Assembly (NCBI RefSeq): GCF_033807715.1
Contig: NC_084601.1
Location: forward strand, 18,220,690-18,284,689
Direction: 5' to 3'
From: Cololabis saira
Lineage: Eukaryota; Chordata; Actinopteri; Beloniformes; Belonidae
Length of the DNA stretch: 64,000 nt
Each line of letters opens with the position of its first letter. The stretch's first letter is position 1. The notes beneath the pieces are model-generated. The model was not told the origin of the DNA and did no database searches. It saw only the letters and a program-made list of their open reading frames with translations. Positions 1 to 10,620 of this stretch are shown here, piece after piece. A program made the position numbers and the translations under genes.

Positions 1-1979
1 CAACAAAATCAATGTACTTTGTTGCCCATATTTCCAACGGCATCAATAGTTCACACCTGCACTGCATCGATGAAAGACGTTATGCTAAGATCCTACACAT
101 TACAACACAAAACAGAGAGGCAGAGCACTAGGGTTCAGACTCAAACAAGTTCAGATTCAAACAAACCAGGTGTAAAAACGACCTCAGGGTATCTTGTCTG
201 ATGAGCCATGAGTCAGTCCGCACTCGCAGGCTCACCAAACACCTCCATGTGTAATAGTTATTCCACACAACTGAGACTTAATAGAGGAGGATATTACTTC
301 TCACCTCATCTAAGCAGAGTCATATTAATTATAAGGGCTTGCTATGATTGGCTGAGTATTTGCATGTTTATGCACCGTACTGAGAGCTAAGCAGTGAAAA
401 GAGAAAGTGATCATGTGTCCTATATGCTGTTTCAACAAAACTCAACAAACATTCTTTCAACCGTGTGCTTTTGGACATCTGTATAACTAGGCCACTAGTT
501 TGGTAGCTTTCCCTCAATCCCACACTGTTTCTCCCTCAGTTATACATTTTGCTCCACAGGTGAGGTGAGATTCACTGTCCTGTCTGTACTTAACATTTTT
601 TGCCTCTCTCAATTTCCTTGGCTGCTTAACAGGGGGAGAAAAAAAAAGCTCAATGAAGCAATGGAGCATCAGCATTCTCTAGAGGCCGATGAAGGGAATA
701 ACATATTCCTTGTTGAAAGGCATTCATCCCTCTCTCCGTCTGATATTCCTCCTGTACCGAGTGTCGGTGTGTCACAGTAATTGCAGAATTCAACCCTCTG
801 CAGACCAGTCTATTTTGAGCTGAGCATAGTCTCGCATTTTCTAAAAAGACTGAGTTGTATTATGTAAAACCAGAAACCACATGAGGCAACATTATTTGTG
901 GCTTATGTGGAAATTACAGGTACACTGAGGTCACCCGCCATTATCTTGACACAAGCTAAATGAATTTAGTAGTTAGCCTTCGGCAATTATATCTGTGTGT
1001 GTGTTTTGTCTTTTCTCTTGCATGGTAACAGTGCAGACCAAAAGCCGTACAAGAGAGCACTTTATGTTCAATTTTTATCAGCCACTTGAAACAGAGTGCA
1101 TCTATTGTTTAAGAACATCTGTGTCATTGTCATATGTACTTGTGTTTACTGTACATGCTGCTTTTGTGCCATTTCCAGTAAGTGAGTGTCATCCAGTCAG
1201 TTGGAAACTGAAAGAGAACCAAAACAAACAAATGCTCAAAACACCAGCTACTGAGAGATTTCTCGCCCTCCAGAGGAAAGCATGGGATTCTTTGCCATGT
1301 TTGTTTTCCTGCAGTAATTATATGCCATGTGACTGTTTTGATTATGCTGCATGTATAAGTGCTGAGTGGAAGGAAACACGGCTCACTTTGTGGAATTGGA
1401 AAATTAAACCATAAGGGACTCTCTATGTTTTTATTTATACTGTACTTGCAATGACATCATTAAGTCTATAAGTTTTACTTCAAAGCCTTCTTTGGAATTC
1501 CTCCGGTGTTGTCTTTCGCTTTTGATTTCAAATTACATTGTTTCAGTGTTTGTCAGACTTTCCTTTTTGTGCATGTACAGTCATAAGTGTACAAATGCTG
1601 TTTGTTAAGTGACAGCAGACGGGGAGTGTAAAGGCTGAACACCTGAAACCTGTGCTCACGCACACTTTGCATACGCTTATGCGGATTTGCATCAGTTTTA
1701 TGTTGTTTGCAACCCAGCGCAGATCCGTCTGCTTATCCGTTCCTCTTCTGATCATTTACAAATCCAAATCAGACACATTTTTAAAAAAGATAGACAGAGA
1801 GCTGTTATTCTTAAATTCCTTTTTAAAATAATTTTCTTTACAGACATGATAAAACCAAGATATTTCATGTTTTTTCCTCATTAAGTTTATTACATTTGTC
1901 AATATACATCAATTTTTTTTCCATCTCAGGCTAGCAAGATGTTCCTAAAATAATTAAAAAAAAGAAGTTTTCACCACTT
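1..1979. other. Intergenic stretch, no gene seen
   Basis: Only short open frames occur here. The longest (995-1414, plus, 139 codons) has a composition typical of chance translation, no recognisable domain and no flanking splice pattern I can defend. It could be 3'UTR or downstream flank of a gene beyond the left edge, but nothing shows this. Confidence 0.5.
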
Positions 1980-3110
1980 GTTGCCATTCTTCCTCATAAG
2001 GTGTTCTGGCACTGAAGATACTAAGAGGGGAAGCGTTTCACTTTCAAAATTCGCCGCACATTTTCTTTAAGGGAAAGGTTAGAACTGCCAGGCCAGTTAC
2101 TCTCTCCTACCAATGCAAGAGTTTTGTGTTGTGTTTTCAGATTCTGGTTTTGTATTGTCTTGTTCAAAAACGCTTGAACGTCCACAGTTGTCTTAAAGTC
2201 CTGATGCTGATCTAAATTCTCACTGTGCTTTTATTACTGTACATTAATGCTGCCATCACAGAGGCTGGCATTCAGACACGTCACTGATGAGAGTCTGGGC
2301 TGTTCTTTTCATCTTTGATCTTCATCTTTTGGCAAAGATCTGAAAGTCTGATTCATCAAACCACAAACCACGTTTCCATTATGTGATGGTCAATGGCCTC
2401 TATGAACAAAAGACTTGAAATATAGATATGATGTCGTTAATAATCTTACAGCGCTTATGGATCTTCATGACCTGACAGAGAATTGCGCATAATCAGTTTA
2501 GGAGACGAGAGGTGGGTTTTCTATCTGCAAGGCTGCGTCAGGCGTCAATCCAATACTGTTATCCTTGGTACTTTTCAGAACCTTTTTGTAACCTCAATTT
2601 AAATATTTAAATTACTCATGTCACCGTCGTTTCCCTGACATCTGCCGTGCTGTTCGGATGTGACCTCCTTTCATGCAAAGGAAATAATTGTGATTCAATC
2701 TCAGTCAGAGTAAAGTCTTTTTCTTTCCGTCACATACAGCCAAAGAGCACCTTTTTCATTTTTACACAACAGCCCCTTTTTCACGCAGCAAGGTTTTGAG
2801 TGGCATTTGCAAATGAGATTCCACATATTTGTGCTTGACAAAGGTTTTCCAATAATTCCTTACACGTGTAGTTAAAGCACCGGATGATGAATGGCTGGAA
2901 TCCGGTTTACCTTACACACTTGCCCTTTATGCACTGAAATTCCTAGTCTTTTAACTTTTTAAGGGCAGTATGCCGTGTAGAAGGTGAAATATGAAAATAT
3001 CTTCCAATCTTCAGTGAGGAACACTGTTTTGTTGACAACGTGGAGATCCTCCTCCCATCTTTGCTCCTCAAAAACTCAGACTTCCATAGTTTTTGTGAAA
3101 TCAACTAATG
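1980..3110 (-). mobile_element. Decayed DNA transposon, Kolobok-like by recall
   Basis: The segment reads, on the minus strand, like a long-decayed member of a common fish DNA transposon. Hallmarks in plus orientation are a 'ttctttaagggaaaggttag' stretch near 2065, 'ttcatctttgatcttcatct' near 2310, 'tcatcaaaccacaaaccacg' near 2352 and 'cccatctttgctcctcaaaa' near 3055. Their order matches what I remember of fish elements with AAAAAAGTTGGGACA ends. No open frame survives. A second, oppositely oriented remnant lies at about 44840-45400. The superfamily name is from memory. Confidence 0.45.
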
Positions 3111-3135
3111 GCTCTTTTTTTAGTCTTGCTTTTAA

Positions 3136-3474
3136 AGGAGCTTGAGGCCGGATTGAGGCAGGATTTATGAAAAAAATCTGTATACATTTTAAGTTTTCTA
3201 GTAATAATGTCAGATGAAGCGTTCCAAACCAAAAAGAATGAGCCCTCTAGTATATCTCTCCTTTGCCTTGAACAGCCTGTGTGCTGCAAAATGTGCTGCA
3301 ATTCGGTCCCGAATTTCCTGCGCTGGGCTGCGGATGTGACGTCACATGACGCTGCATGTGCGTTCTCCCCGTTCTCCCGTGCCGGCTTCACTGTTGGCTG
3401 CAGTACCCCCAACGGCCGTCATGGTGAAGGGTGGCGCTAGAGAGTCTCATTTCTTAAAAGAGCCTCAAGCTCCT
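3136..3474. mobile_element. TTAA-flanked MITE (piggyBac-type), 339 bp
   Basis: The ends are mirror images: AGGAGCTTGAGGC at the left and GCCTCAAGCTCCT at the right, each directly flanked by TTAA (3132-3135 and 3475-3478). TTAA target duplication is the signature of piggyBac-type transposition. The interior is GC-rich and includes a perfect 12-bp palindrome TGTGACGTCACA (3335-3346) with a consensus CRE core. Open frames inside it are by-products and not genes. Confidence 0.85.
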
Positions 3475-3656
3475 TTAATTAATAGCGTTTTTACATTTTA
3501 TCTTCATTTTAATCTACACTTGACACTTTCATTGTTGCGCTGCACTATTATGTCATTATATGTCACTTACCAAGTTTTTCTGTTTGTCGTTGACACTAAC
3601 CTGCTTTTTGGGCATCTATGTCTGAATACCTTGAATTTCCCTCAGGATTATTAAAG

Positions 3657-3660
3657 TATC

Positions 3661-3722
<62 letters not shown>

Positions 3723-3767
3723 GTCTATCTGTCTATCTGTCTATCTGTCTATCTGTCTGTCTGTCTA

Positions 3768-3817
<50 letters not shown>
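3657..3817. repeat. Tetranucleotide microsatellite (CTAT)n/(CTGT)n
   Basis: About 160 bp of CTAT units give way to mixed CTAT/CTGT and then pure CTGT units, a gradient expected from point mutation followed by slippage expansion. Confidence 0.97.
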
Positions 3818-3818
<1 letters not shown>

Positions 3819-3989
3819 TCTCCTTTTTAAAGTACTTTTTCAGTTTTACCTAAAAAATTAAAAAAATTTATTACTATAATTATTTATTTTATTCTAGTGA
3901 TTATTATTATTTCATTCTAGTGATTATTGTTTTAAATTTCATACTATATCATGTTCTTATCATTTTATGGTAGATTTGGTTTTAGTTCT

Positions 3990-4170
3990 TAGTTTCCAGT
4001 GTGTCCTCAGTGGGGTCAGCTGCTCTGGCTGCGTGGGACCTTCATGGGTCCAGCATGCCCTGGTGCAGCCGGCTGGCCCGGCTTGCTTTCCGTGGGAGTA
4101 CGATGCTGGACCTCTCCCCCCGCCTGGGCTGGAGGCGACTCCTGTCGACGGGTGGGATGGCTACAGATAG
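3990..4170. other. GC-rich islet in AT-rich DNA, unassigned
   Basis: A block of roughly 170 bp is strikingly GC-rich between AT-rich flanks and contains runs such as 'cctctccccccgcctgggct'. It stays open in two frames, but I recognise no protein. It may be part of an interspersed repeat whose edges I cannot define. Confidence 0.35.
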
Positions 4171-4179
4171 CTCCGTAAG

Positions 4180-7100
4180 GTGGTGTGTCCTCTTTTTAAA
4201 TTACTATGATGTGTTTGTTGTGGGGGTGGGGGGGTTTAGGCCCTGTTTTTACTTATTAAATTGTATAACTTTCAAACATGTTAGGTACTCTGTGCTACAT
4301 TTATGAATGAAAAGTGCTGATTGATAGTGGTAGTAGTAGCAGTGTTTTTTTCTATCTATTTGGATTTTCCATTTTCTTGATTATTCAGGGTCATAATATA
4401 TATATTTGGTCCAACAGCCCAAAAACCAAGAAAAGGGGGTCCAGCTGCCATTGAGGATCATCCTGGCCTTGATGACTGAGAATCTATACACACATCGAAA
4501 CGTCATTAGAAAAAATGAAATACGCCGACAACCTGTCGCATTGTTTCTTTTCTTCTCTCTCAGCTGATTTCTTAGAAACATCTTGCATGTTTTCTCACGC
4601 CCAGTCAGCATATATGGGGAACTACCTGTGGGTTAGGCATGCAAACGTCTGCGCACTCCACTCCGCCCCTATCCCCAGCCCCGACCGCAGGTCCACACCT
4701 TTAAAAAGCCTCTTCAGACTATCCAGGTAAAAGCTAAGCCTTTAGTATTGGTGCCAGAGGAGCTGGCACACTGCATCCACCTACCATCCTGGATAGATGT
4801 CCTTTTTTATAGTGCTTCTTTCTGTCTAGGGTAAGGTGTTTTCCTTTTGTTTGTATTTAGAAATGCTAAATTTCCATTTGGTTAAAAAAAAAAATCAAAG
4901 AGTGCAGTAAACAGTGTAATAGAAAGATAAAGAGCAGGAACTTTTTTCATTCAAAGACGGGACCATATCAAGATAAAATGTATATAAGTTTAGCTGTGAG
5001 GCCCATGAGAGAATAAGATTTTTCTAAAGAAAGATAGGCGTGTTGGTTTGAATAGAATTATCCTTTGATTGCTCAATCCGTAGTCCTCTGGTATAGTGGT
5101 GTTACCTTGAAAAACATCAAACTGAAGGTAAAAAGAAAAAGCCAAGACCTGCGAATCGCAAAAACTAAGAACATTTTTTTAAATGAGCAGAGCAGAGCTG
5201 ATCGAAAGACACACAAGTTAACCACAGCTCCACCTACAAGCTTTGAATATCATTGACAATGCGTTCCTGGCAAATAGAAGAGCATAACTAGCTCAACCTG
5301 CAGAGCAGGTCTCGAATCAATCAATCTCTCTTTCCGAGGAGGTGCTTATTATAGAGGGATATTGTGCTACATGGTTCTCTGTTAGTTAGTGCCTCACCTG
5401 TTGCACAAAAAATGTTTATTGTTGTTGATTTTTCAAATGTTTGCTTGCTGTTAGGATTCAAGTTATATTAGCAGCACAGCGAGTTGAGATTCCAATATCA
5501 AATCCATCACACAATCTGAGAGAGTGATATGTGCGCTGCGTCACAACAAAGAAAAGGACAAACCCCCGGGCAAAGAGATAGATGAGACCAGCTCCTGTCG
5601 GCCTGCAAGGCGAGGTTGCATTCTTCAGCAAATAGGAAAACAAATTGCGCCGCCGCTTTGCCATCTCCTTCAGAATATATGTACCGCTGTCTGAAAGATT
5701 TTTCTCTTATTTTGGCTGAATGTAACCTTAAAGGTTCACACAATTTTGAAACAAATCAGAAGAGACACAGCATGCTCACAGTCAATAAGGACTGCTCTGT
5801 TGGTAAAACTGTCCCAGAAGCACGGTCTGAAACACGCTGAAAGATTAATGCTCCTGGCTGCAGTCTCCATTTAGAAGCAGAGGTAAAGTATGGGTAGCAT
5901 CAGCAGTGATTGAACATCTCTGCTCTGGAAATCTGTTTTGATTCCGAGGGCATTCACAGAATCCAGTCTTTTTATGCTGCTTTCATTTAATAATCGGGAA
6001 AGCTGGATAAGAGGGTAAAATAGCACCTGATTTGACAGCTCAATATGTCCGCAGTGATGCTGAAACAGTGACAGAGTTTTCAAATTCAAATACAGTGCAA
6101 CGAGGCTGTTATCAGACTTCTTCCCTGTCAGGCTGAGTGTTTCATCAGAATGAGATGTAAATGTAAAACAGAGGCATTTTATTCTGTCATTCAAAAAGAA
6201 ATGATGGACACAGCCTCACCCTTTTTTAAGCATAAAAGACTTCCCTTATCTCTACACATGGATAAGGAAGCCAAATATGTATTTCAAATTTTTCCGATAA
6301 AACAAGACTGTGCAGGTGATAAGATGAAACTACATCTTTAAAGTCTGCGCGGGAATCAATCAAATCCACATTATTAGTGTCATTTTTAGCCAAAATAGTC
6401 CTTCTCTGTAGGACAACAGTTTTTGTCCATACTAATATTGACAAATGAAATGATTTCATTCTTTGAAGAACCAACAATGCAGTGGGTGTGGGATCCCTCA
6501 GATGACGATGGCTGCTTGTTCAGCAACACTCTTGCTCAAACGGCTGACTAACAGAGTTGGAAGTATTGGTTTGTCTTTTCTGCAGAGGGAGGCTCTGATG
6601 ATGACTCATATATTGAAGTATAATGAGTCACTGTTGAAAAGGGAGCTCAGTGTTCAATGGGAAATAACTGTAACAAGTAGTTTAACAATTCCCGGAAAAT
6701 GTGGAAAATACCACTCAAGCTGAAAATACTGTGGTACTTTTTCGAATCTGGTTCAGACACGACTGAGGCACAAATAAAACTAAATGAAAATAAATAATGC
6801 ATTTTTCTTTTTTATTCTTACGATTTCCATGTATTTACTTTTGACTTATGTTCAAATACATGATTTTCCAGGGCCAGTTTTCATCCAACTGTTTTGAACC
6901 AGATGGAGAATCAAAGTTTTCTGATGTAGTGTCCACACATCAGAAATGTGGTTGTGCCTGACTGGGTTGGGCAGAGGCAGCTGGAAAAACTATACAACCC
7001 AGCTGACCAGTTTTGACTCCCTTTTTGCTTATAAAAATATGTAAATGTATTTGAAAACAAAACAAATCCTCCTCATGTCACTACAAGAGCTCTAAACAGT

Positions 7101-7190
7101 GAAGGTGTTGAAAAGAAAATTTAGCTTTTACCTTGTGCATGCTTGAAGTGCTATTACTCTTCTGATCTACTTTATTTTTTTTCATCATTT
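4180..7190. other. Intergenic stretch, no gene seen
   Basis: AT-rich DNA with short chance frames only. The last part presumably holds the promoter or a 5'UTR intron of the connexin that follows: a polypyrimidine tract ending in 'catcatttag' at 7191 is a good splice acceptor. I could not place the upstream 5'UTR exon. Confidence 0.45.
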
Positions 7191-7275
7191 AGACTCAGAT
7201 CATCGAAAACTTCACCCCAACTCGGCCTCAGCTTCGGCCTCTCCCATCTCCCTCTCCAAGTTCAAGGCAATAGCC

Positions 7276-7667
7276 ATGAACTGGTCCGGTCTGGAGGAGC
7301 TCATCAGTGGAGTCAACAAATACTCCCACAGCCTTCGGCCGGTCTGGCTCTCCATAGTCTTCATCTTCCGGATGATGGTTTTCGTTGTGGCAGCTCAGCG
7401 TGTGTGGGGTGATGACAGCAAGGACTTTGTCTGTAACACTCTCCAGCCAGGGTGCAGCAACGTGTGCTATGACCACGTCTTCCCCCATCTCCCACATCCG
7501 TTTGTGGGCCTTGCAGCTCATCTTTGTCACATGCCCCTCACTGATGGTCGTTGGGCACGTCAAATTTTCGAGAGCAGAAGGACAATGAAGTACACCACTT
7601 CCCACGATGGTAAACATCTGTATGCCAACCCTGGAAGAAACGTGGGGGATTGTGGTGGACGTATTTG
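7276..7667 (+). CDS. Beta connexin coding exon 1 (six 1-nt indels)
   Basis: Encodes the N terminus, M1, extracellular loop 1, M2, the cytoplasmic loop and the start of M3 (LWWTYL). Relative to the family reading there is an extra C at 7325-7327, a missing G at 7341-7342, an extra C in 7482-7486, an extra T in 7565-7568, an extra A near 7584 and a missing G in 7644-7648. The 5' boundary is a UTR acceptor near 7191; the 3' boundary is a TTG|GTAAGA donor. Confidence 0.85.
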
Positions 7668-8338
7668 GTAAGAACCAAGGATTTGCAAAATACTCTTAGA
7701 CCTTGGCTTTACCATCAACTGACGTGAAGCCAGTGATGTAAATCCCAAGAGATGAGCTACAAGTTTGATTATATCTCCAAATTGTATTGAACCTGCTGAG
7801 TTGCAACCTTGCATACTAAAATGTATCTCTCAAATCAACATCATAATGCAACTAGTTTTCTCCTGGATTTTTTTTTTTTCCAGTTTAACCAACATTCATT
7901 CTCTCATAGGTGAGTCTGATCTTCAAGGCAAGCTTTGATGCTGGCTTCCTCTATCTCCTGTTCTACATCTACCATGGTTATGATCTGCCCCGCTTGTACA
8001 AGTGTTCCCTGGCGCCTTGCCCCAACAAGGTGGACTGCTTCATATCCCGCCCCACAGAGAAAAAGATCTTCACACTGTTCATGGTGGTCTCCTCTGCTGT
8101 CTGCATCTTGATGTGCATCTGTGAGATGGTTTATCTCATCAGCAAACGCATCCAGAAATGCATTAGAAAGAAGATGGAAGCAGACAGAAAGATGTTTGTA
8201 GAGCAACATGAGATGGCGCCACTGGCACGGCCAAGGTCAGAGTTCAAGTCTAGTACCTCCATCAGGGTGGATCCCACAGCCTCGGTCCAGAACCTCAACA
8301 ACATCAGGGCTGAGCAGGCCCCATCTCAGAAAAAGTAA
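7276..8338 (+). CDS. Beta-type connexin, two coding exons, exon 1 disrupted
   Basis: Gap-junction subunit of the beta (GJB) group: six such proteins form a hemichannel, and two docked hemichannels join neighbouring cells. Exon 1 is 7276-7667 and exon 2 is 7910-8338 (stop TAA). Visible landmarks are the N terminus [17 protein letters not shown], extracellular loop 1 with C-x6-C-x3-C ([12 protein letters not shown]), extracellular loop 2 with C-x4-C-x5-C ([12 protein letters not shown]), the FISRPTEKK block before M4 and a short basic tail. Exon 1 is not open as written. Four one-base insertions and two one-base deletions at homopolymers move it between frames; allowing for them it has 130 codons, and with the 142 of exon 2 about 272 residues, normal for the group. 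The C-terminal half is clean. It resembles the teleost cx30.3-like proteins, but I do not assign a symbol. It is either a real gene with sequence errors or a young pseudogene. Confidence 0.9.
7668..7909 (+). other. Intron inside the connexin reading frame, 242 bp
   Basis: It starts GTAAGA and ends with a pyrimidine-rich stretch and CTCATAG. Splicing joins TYL to [12 protein letters not shown] in phase 0, which restores the continuous M3 sequence of the family. Most vertebrate connexin coding regions lack introns, so this position is notable. Confidence 0.8.
7910..8338 (+). CDS. Beta connexin coding exon 2
   Basis: Begins GTG AGT CTG in phase with exon 1. Encodes the rest of M3, extracellular loop 2, M4 (about 23 hydrophobic residues after RPTEKK) and a C-terminal tail ending APSQKK. 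It has no frame defect, unlike exon 1. Confidence 0.92.
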   Translation: MSLIFKASFDAGFLYLLFYIYHGYDLPRLYKCSLAPCPNKVDCFISRPTEKKIFTLFMVVSSAVCILMCICEMVYLISKRIQKCIRKKMEADRKMFVEQHEMAPLARPRSEFKSSTSIRVDPTASVQNLNNIRAEQAPSQKK

Positions 8339-8741
8339 TGTCCTGTATGGGATGGACTGTGTTCTGGAACGAAGCTAAGCACTTAAAGCGCATGAATCAG
8401 ACTCAGCACAGATATTCATAGCAATAAGGAAGAAAAGCCTTCCCTTCAGGGATTTTTAACAGGAATAAATTAATGTCATTATGATCATCTCAAAGAGAAC
8501 ATGGCTTATGTAGCAAAATGTACTTACACTAGAAATGACAAATCCTTGCACCGTTTTTTTGTTTCTTACGTGAGTTGGACGTTTTGTTTTTGTGGATGTA
8601 TCATTAGCTAGCACTGACTTTAAGCTGTTAAATAAGTTAAACTATTAAAGTGAAAATGGATGACAGACCCCAGCTGATGGGGGGAAAAAAAGCAACACTA
8701 ACCCTCTCACCTGAAAACATGCGTGTATCTTATTAACAAAA

Positions 8742-8753
8742 CTATATATATAT

Positions 8754-8837
<84 letters not shown>

Positions 8838-8870
8838 ATATATATATATATATAAATAATATATATATAT
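8742..8870. repeat. (AT)n microsatellite, interrupted
   Basis: Nearly pure AT dinucleotides, broken at about 8763 and near 8832-8860. Long translated strings of alternating I and Y in this interval are artefacts. Confidence 0.97.
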
Positions 8871-8968
8871 TTACAGTATATGTGTGTGTATGTATGTATG
8901 TATGCATGTCTATACACACATGTCCAAAAACATGTATGTATAGGTTGATTAGCAATTGTAAATTGCCT

Positions 8969-8969
8969 G

Positions 8970-9032
<63 letters not shown>

Positions 9033-9039
9033 GTGTGTG

Positions 9040-9088
<49 letters not shown>

Positions 9089-9095
9089 CGTGCGC

Positions 9096-9142
<47 letters not shown>

Positions 9143-9144
9143 TG

Positions 9145-9180
<36 letters not shown>

Positions 9181-9192
9181 TGTGTGTGTGTG
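8969..9192. repeat. (GT)n then (GCGT)n compound microsatellite
   Basis: About 115 bp of GT units with two TTG interruptions pass into about 100 bp of GCGT units and end in GT. Alternating purine-pyrimidine DNA of this kind can adopt Z-form. Confidence 0.97.
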
Positions 9193-9429
9193 AGAGCATG
9201 AATGGTAAACATCTGTGCAAGTGTGTGCAGGGTTGCACCAGGAAGGTGTAAAATTGGGCCAAATCAATGTGCATACTATGAACCGCTGTGGCGACCCCTC
9301 TGATCAGAGGGATTAAGTCAAAAATGATTGATATGTATGTATATATATGTATGTGTGTCTGTATTTTGTACATTTTGTTTTTATTGTTAAAAAACCAATA
9401 AAGTTATTTTCCGACTTTATAAAAGGCTG

Positions 9430-9600
9430 CAGGATTTCCGTTGTCCCTTTGGGCTGTGCATTTCTGAACTTAGATCTCTGATGTTCCCATGATTTGCTGG
9501 AGTCACAATCCCAGTTTGGAGGCCACAGCTCCGATCACTACTGCTTTCTTCTGGAGTTTGTCAACGACCACAGCGATTGCTCGGGTTGGTTAGCCAGCTC
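9430..9600 (-). pseudogene. LINE ORF2 C-terminal remnant
   Basis: The minus strand reads KKAVVIGAVASKLG, then a stop, then LQQIMGTSEI. This matches the C-terminal tail common in fish non-LTR retrotransposon polyproteins (VVIGA...PKLGEWLQQIPGT). Stops and a deletion show it is dead. The family match is from memory. Confidence 0.6.
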
Positions 9601-9663
9601 CAGTATATCAGTTCATTGGTGGTGTTACATGTAAGAGTCCAATCCTGACCTTATGCGTTACAT

Positions 9664-9890
9664 CAGGGGTAGGCAATTCCGGTCCTCGAGGGCCGGTGTC
9701 CTGCATGTTTTAGATGTTTCCCTGCTTTAACACACCTGATTCTAATTAATCATCGTCATCATCAGCTTGTCATCCAGGGCTGCACAATTCTGTTAATGAC
9801 ACAGGTACTTTTATCACGGTGTGCTGAAGCAGGGTAACATCTAAGACATGCAGGACACCGGCCCTCGAGGACCGGAATTGCCTACCCCTG
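9664..9890. mobile_element. hAT-type MITE, 227 bp, intact ends and TSD
   Basis: The terminal inverted repeats begin CAGGGGTAGGCAATTCC and are identical for the outer 44 bp, then imperfect for about 30 bp more. The element is flanked by a perfect 8-bp duplication CGTTACAT (9656-9663 and 9891-9898). Eight-base duplications and CAG-type ends are typical of hAT elements. It contains no transposase, so it is non-autonomous. Confidence 0.93.
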
Positions 9891-10110
9891 CGTTACATTA
9901 ACACACATCCTAGGTCAACTTTGCACAGACTCATATCCAGCACTTTAAAAACTCATGTTGTACAGTTTCTCTCATGTTGTACATTTTCTCTTTTCATTAT
10001 TTGTTCTTTGTATTGCACCAATCACCAAAACAAAGTCCTTGTGTGTGTTTAACAAATGTGGCATTAAACTTATATCTGATTCTGAATAAAGGACAATCTA
10101 ATCTAATCTG

Positions 10111-10208
<98 letters not shown>

Positions 10209-10229
10209 GTGTGTGTCTGTGTGTGTGTG
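10111..10229. repeat. Compound (AT)n-(AG)n-(GT)n microsatellite
   Basis: AT units run to about 10154, AG units run from there to about 10206, and a short GT stretch follows. It lies about 370 bp upstream of the pef1 start codon. Confidence 0.96.
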
Positions 10230-10439
10230 TACACACACAAAATCAAGGCTGAAGAGCCCCCCATCTACTGAGAAAGATCCTAATGTGCTTACTAGTAAAA
10301 CACACGTCTCATGAGCACAGAAAAAGAATGGAATCTTGAAAGTAGACACACCGGATTATTCAGGTCAGTGACTCACCAACCAAGTTTCTGACTTTACGTC
10401 ATGAGAGAGATTAGAAGAGCCTTGATTGATACTTTGGCA

Positions 10440-10599
10440 TCCTGCTCTGACGTTGCCACACTGCGGTCCAATCAGAAGCGAGGCTCACGGCGCGGCTTTG
10501 ATCGACAGGGACGTTAACCAATCAGGAGGCTGATGCCGCGGCAGTGGTGTCCGTCCCTCCACCGCCTGTCTGAAGGAAGTGGACTCTGTCAACTACAAG
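10440..10599 (+). promoter_or_regulatory. pef1: pef1 promoter/5'UTR with two CCAAT boxes
   Basis: CpG-containing DNA directly upstream of the pef1 ATG holds CCAAT at 10468-10472 and 10518-10522, both in the extended form CCAATCAG that suits NF-Y, spaced 50 bp. No TATA box is evident, as expected for a housekeeping gene. The transcription start is not resolved. Confidence 0.6.
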
Positions 10600-10620
10600 A
10601 TGAGTTTCCACTACGGTCAG
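10600..10620 (+). CDS. pef1: pef1 coding exon 1
   Basis: Seven codons, MSFHYGQ, ending at a CAG|GTATGC donor. Too short to appear as an open frame of its own; it is supported by the family N terminus and by phase 0 joining to GYLGGG in exon 2. Confidence 0.88.

Larger units (their letters stand above)
8339..9420 (+). other. Connexin 3'UTR/downstream flank, two poly(A) signals
   Basis: AATAAA occurs at 8464-8469 and again at 9397-9402. If the distal signal is used, the 3'UTR includes the AT and GT/GCGT microsatellites between them. Which signal is used cannot be told from the sequence. Confidence 0.5.

Noticed and set aside
995..1414. 139-codon plus-strand frame
   Set aside because: No family resemblance, no splice or promoter context, and composition typical of chance translation.
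8645..9373. Long open frames on both strands (up to 242 codons) with I/Y, C/V and H/T repeats
   Set aside because: They are translations of AT, GT and GCGT microsatellites, and no non-repeat domain is present.
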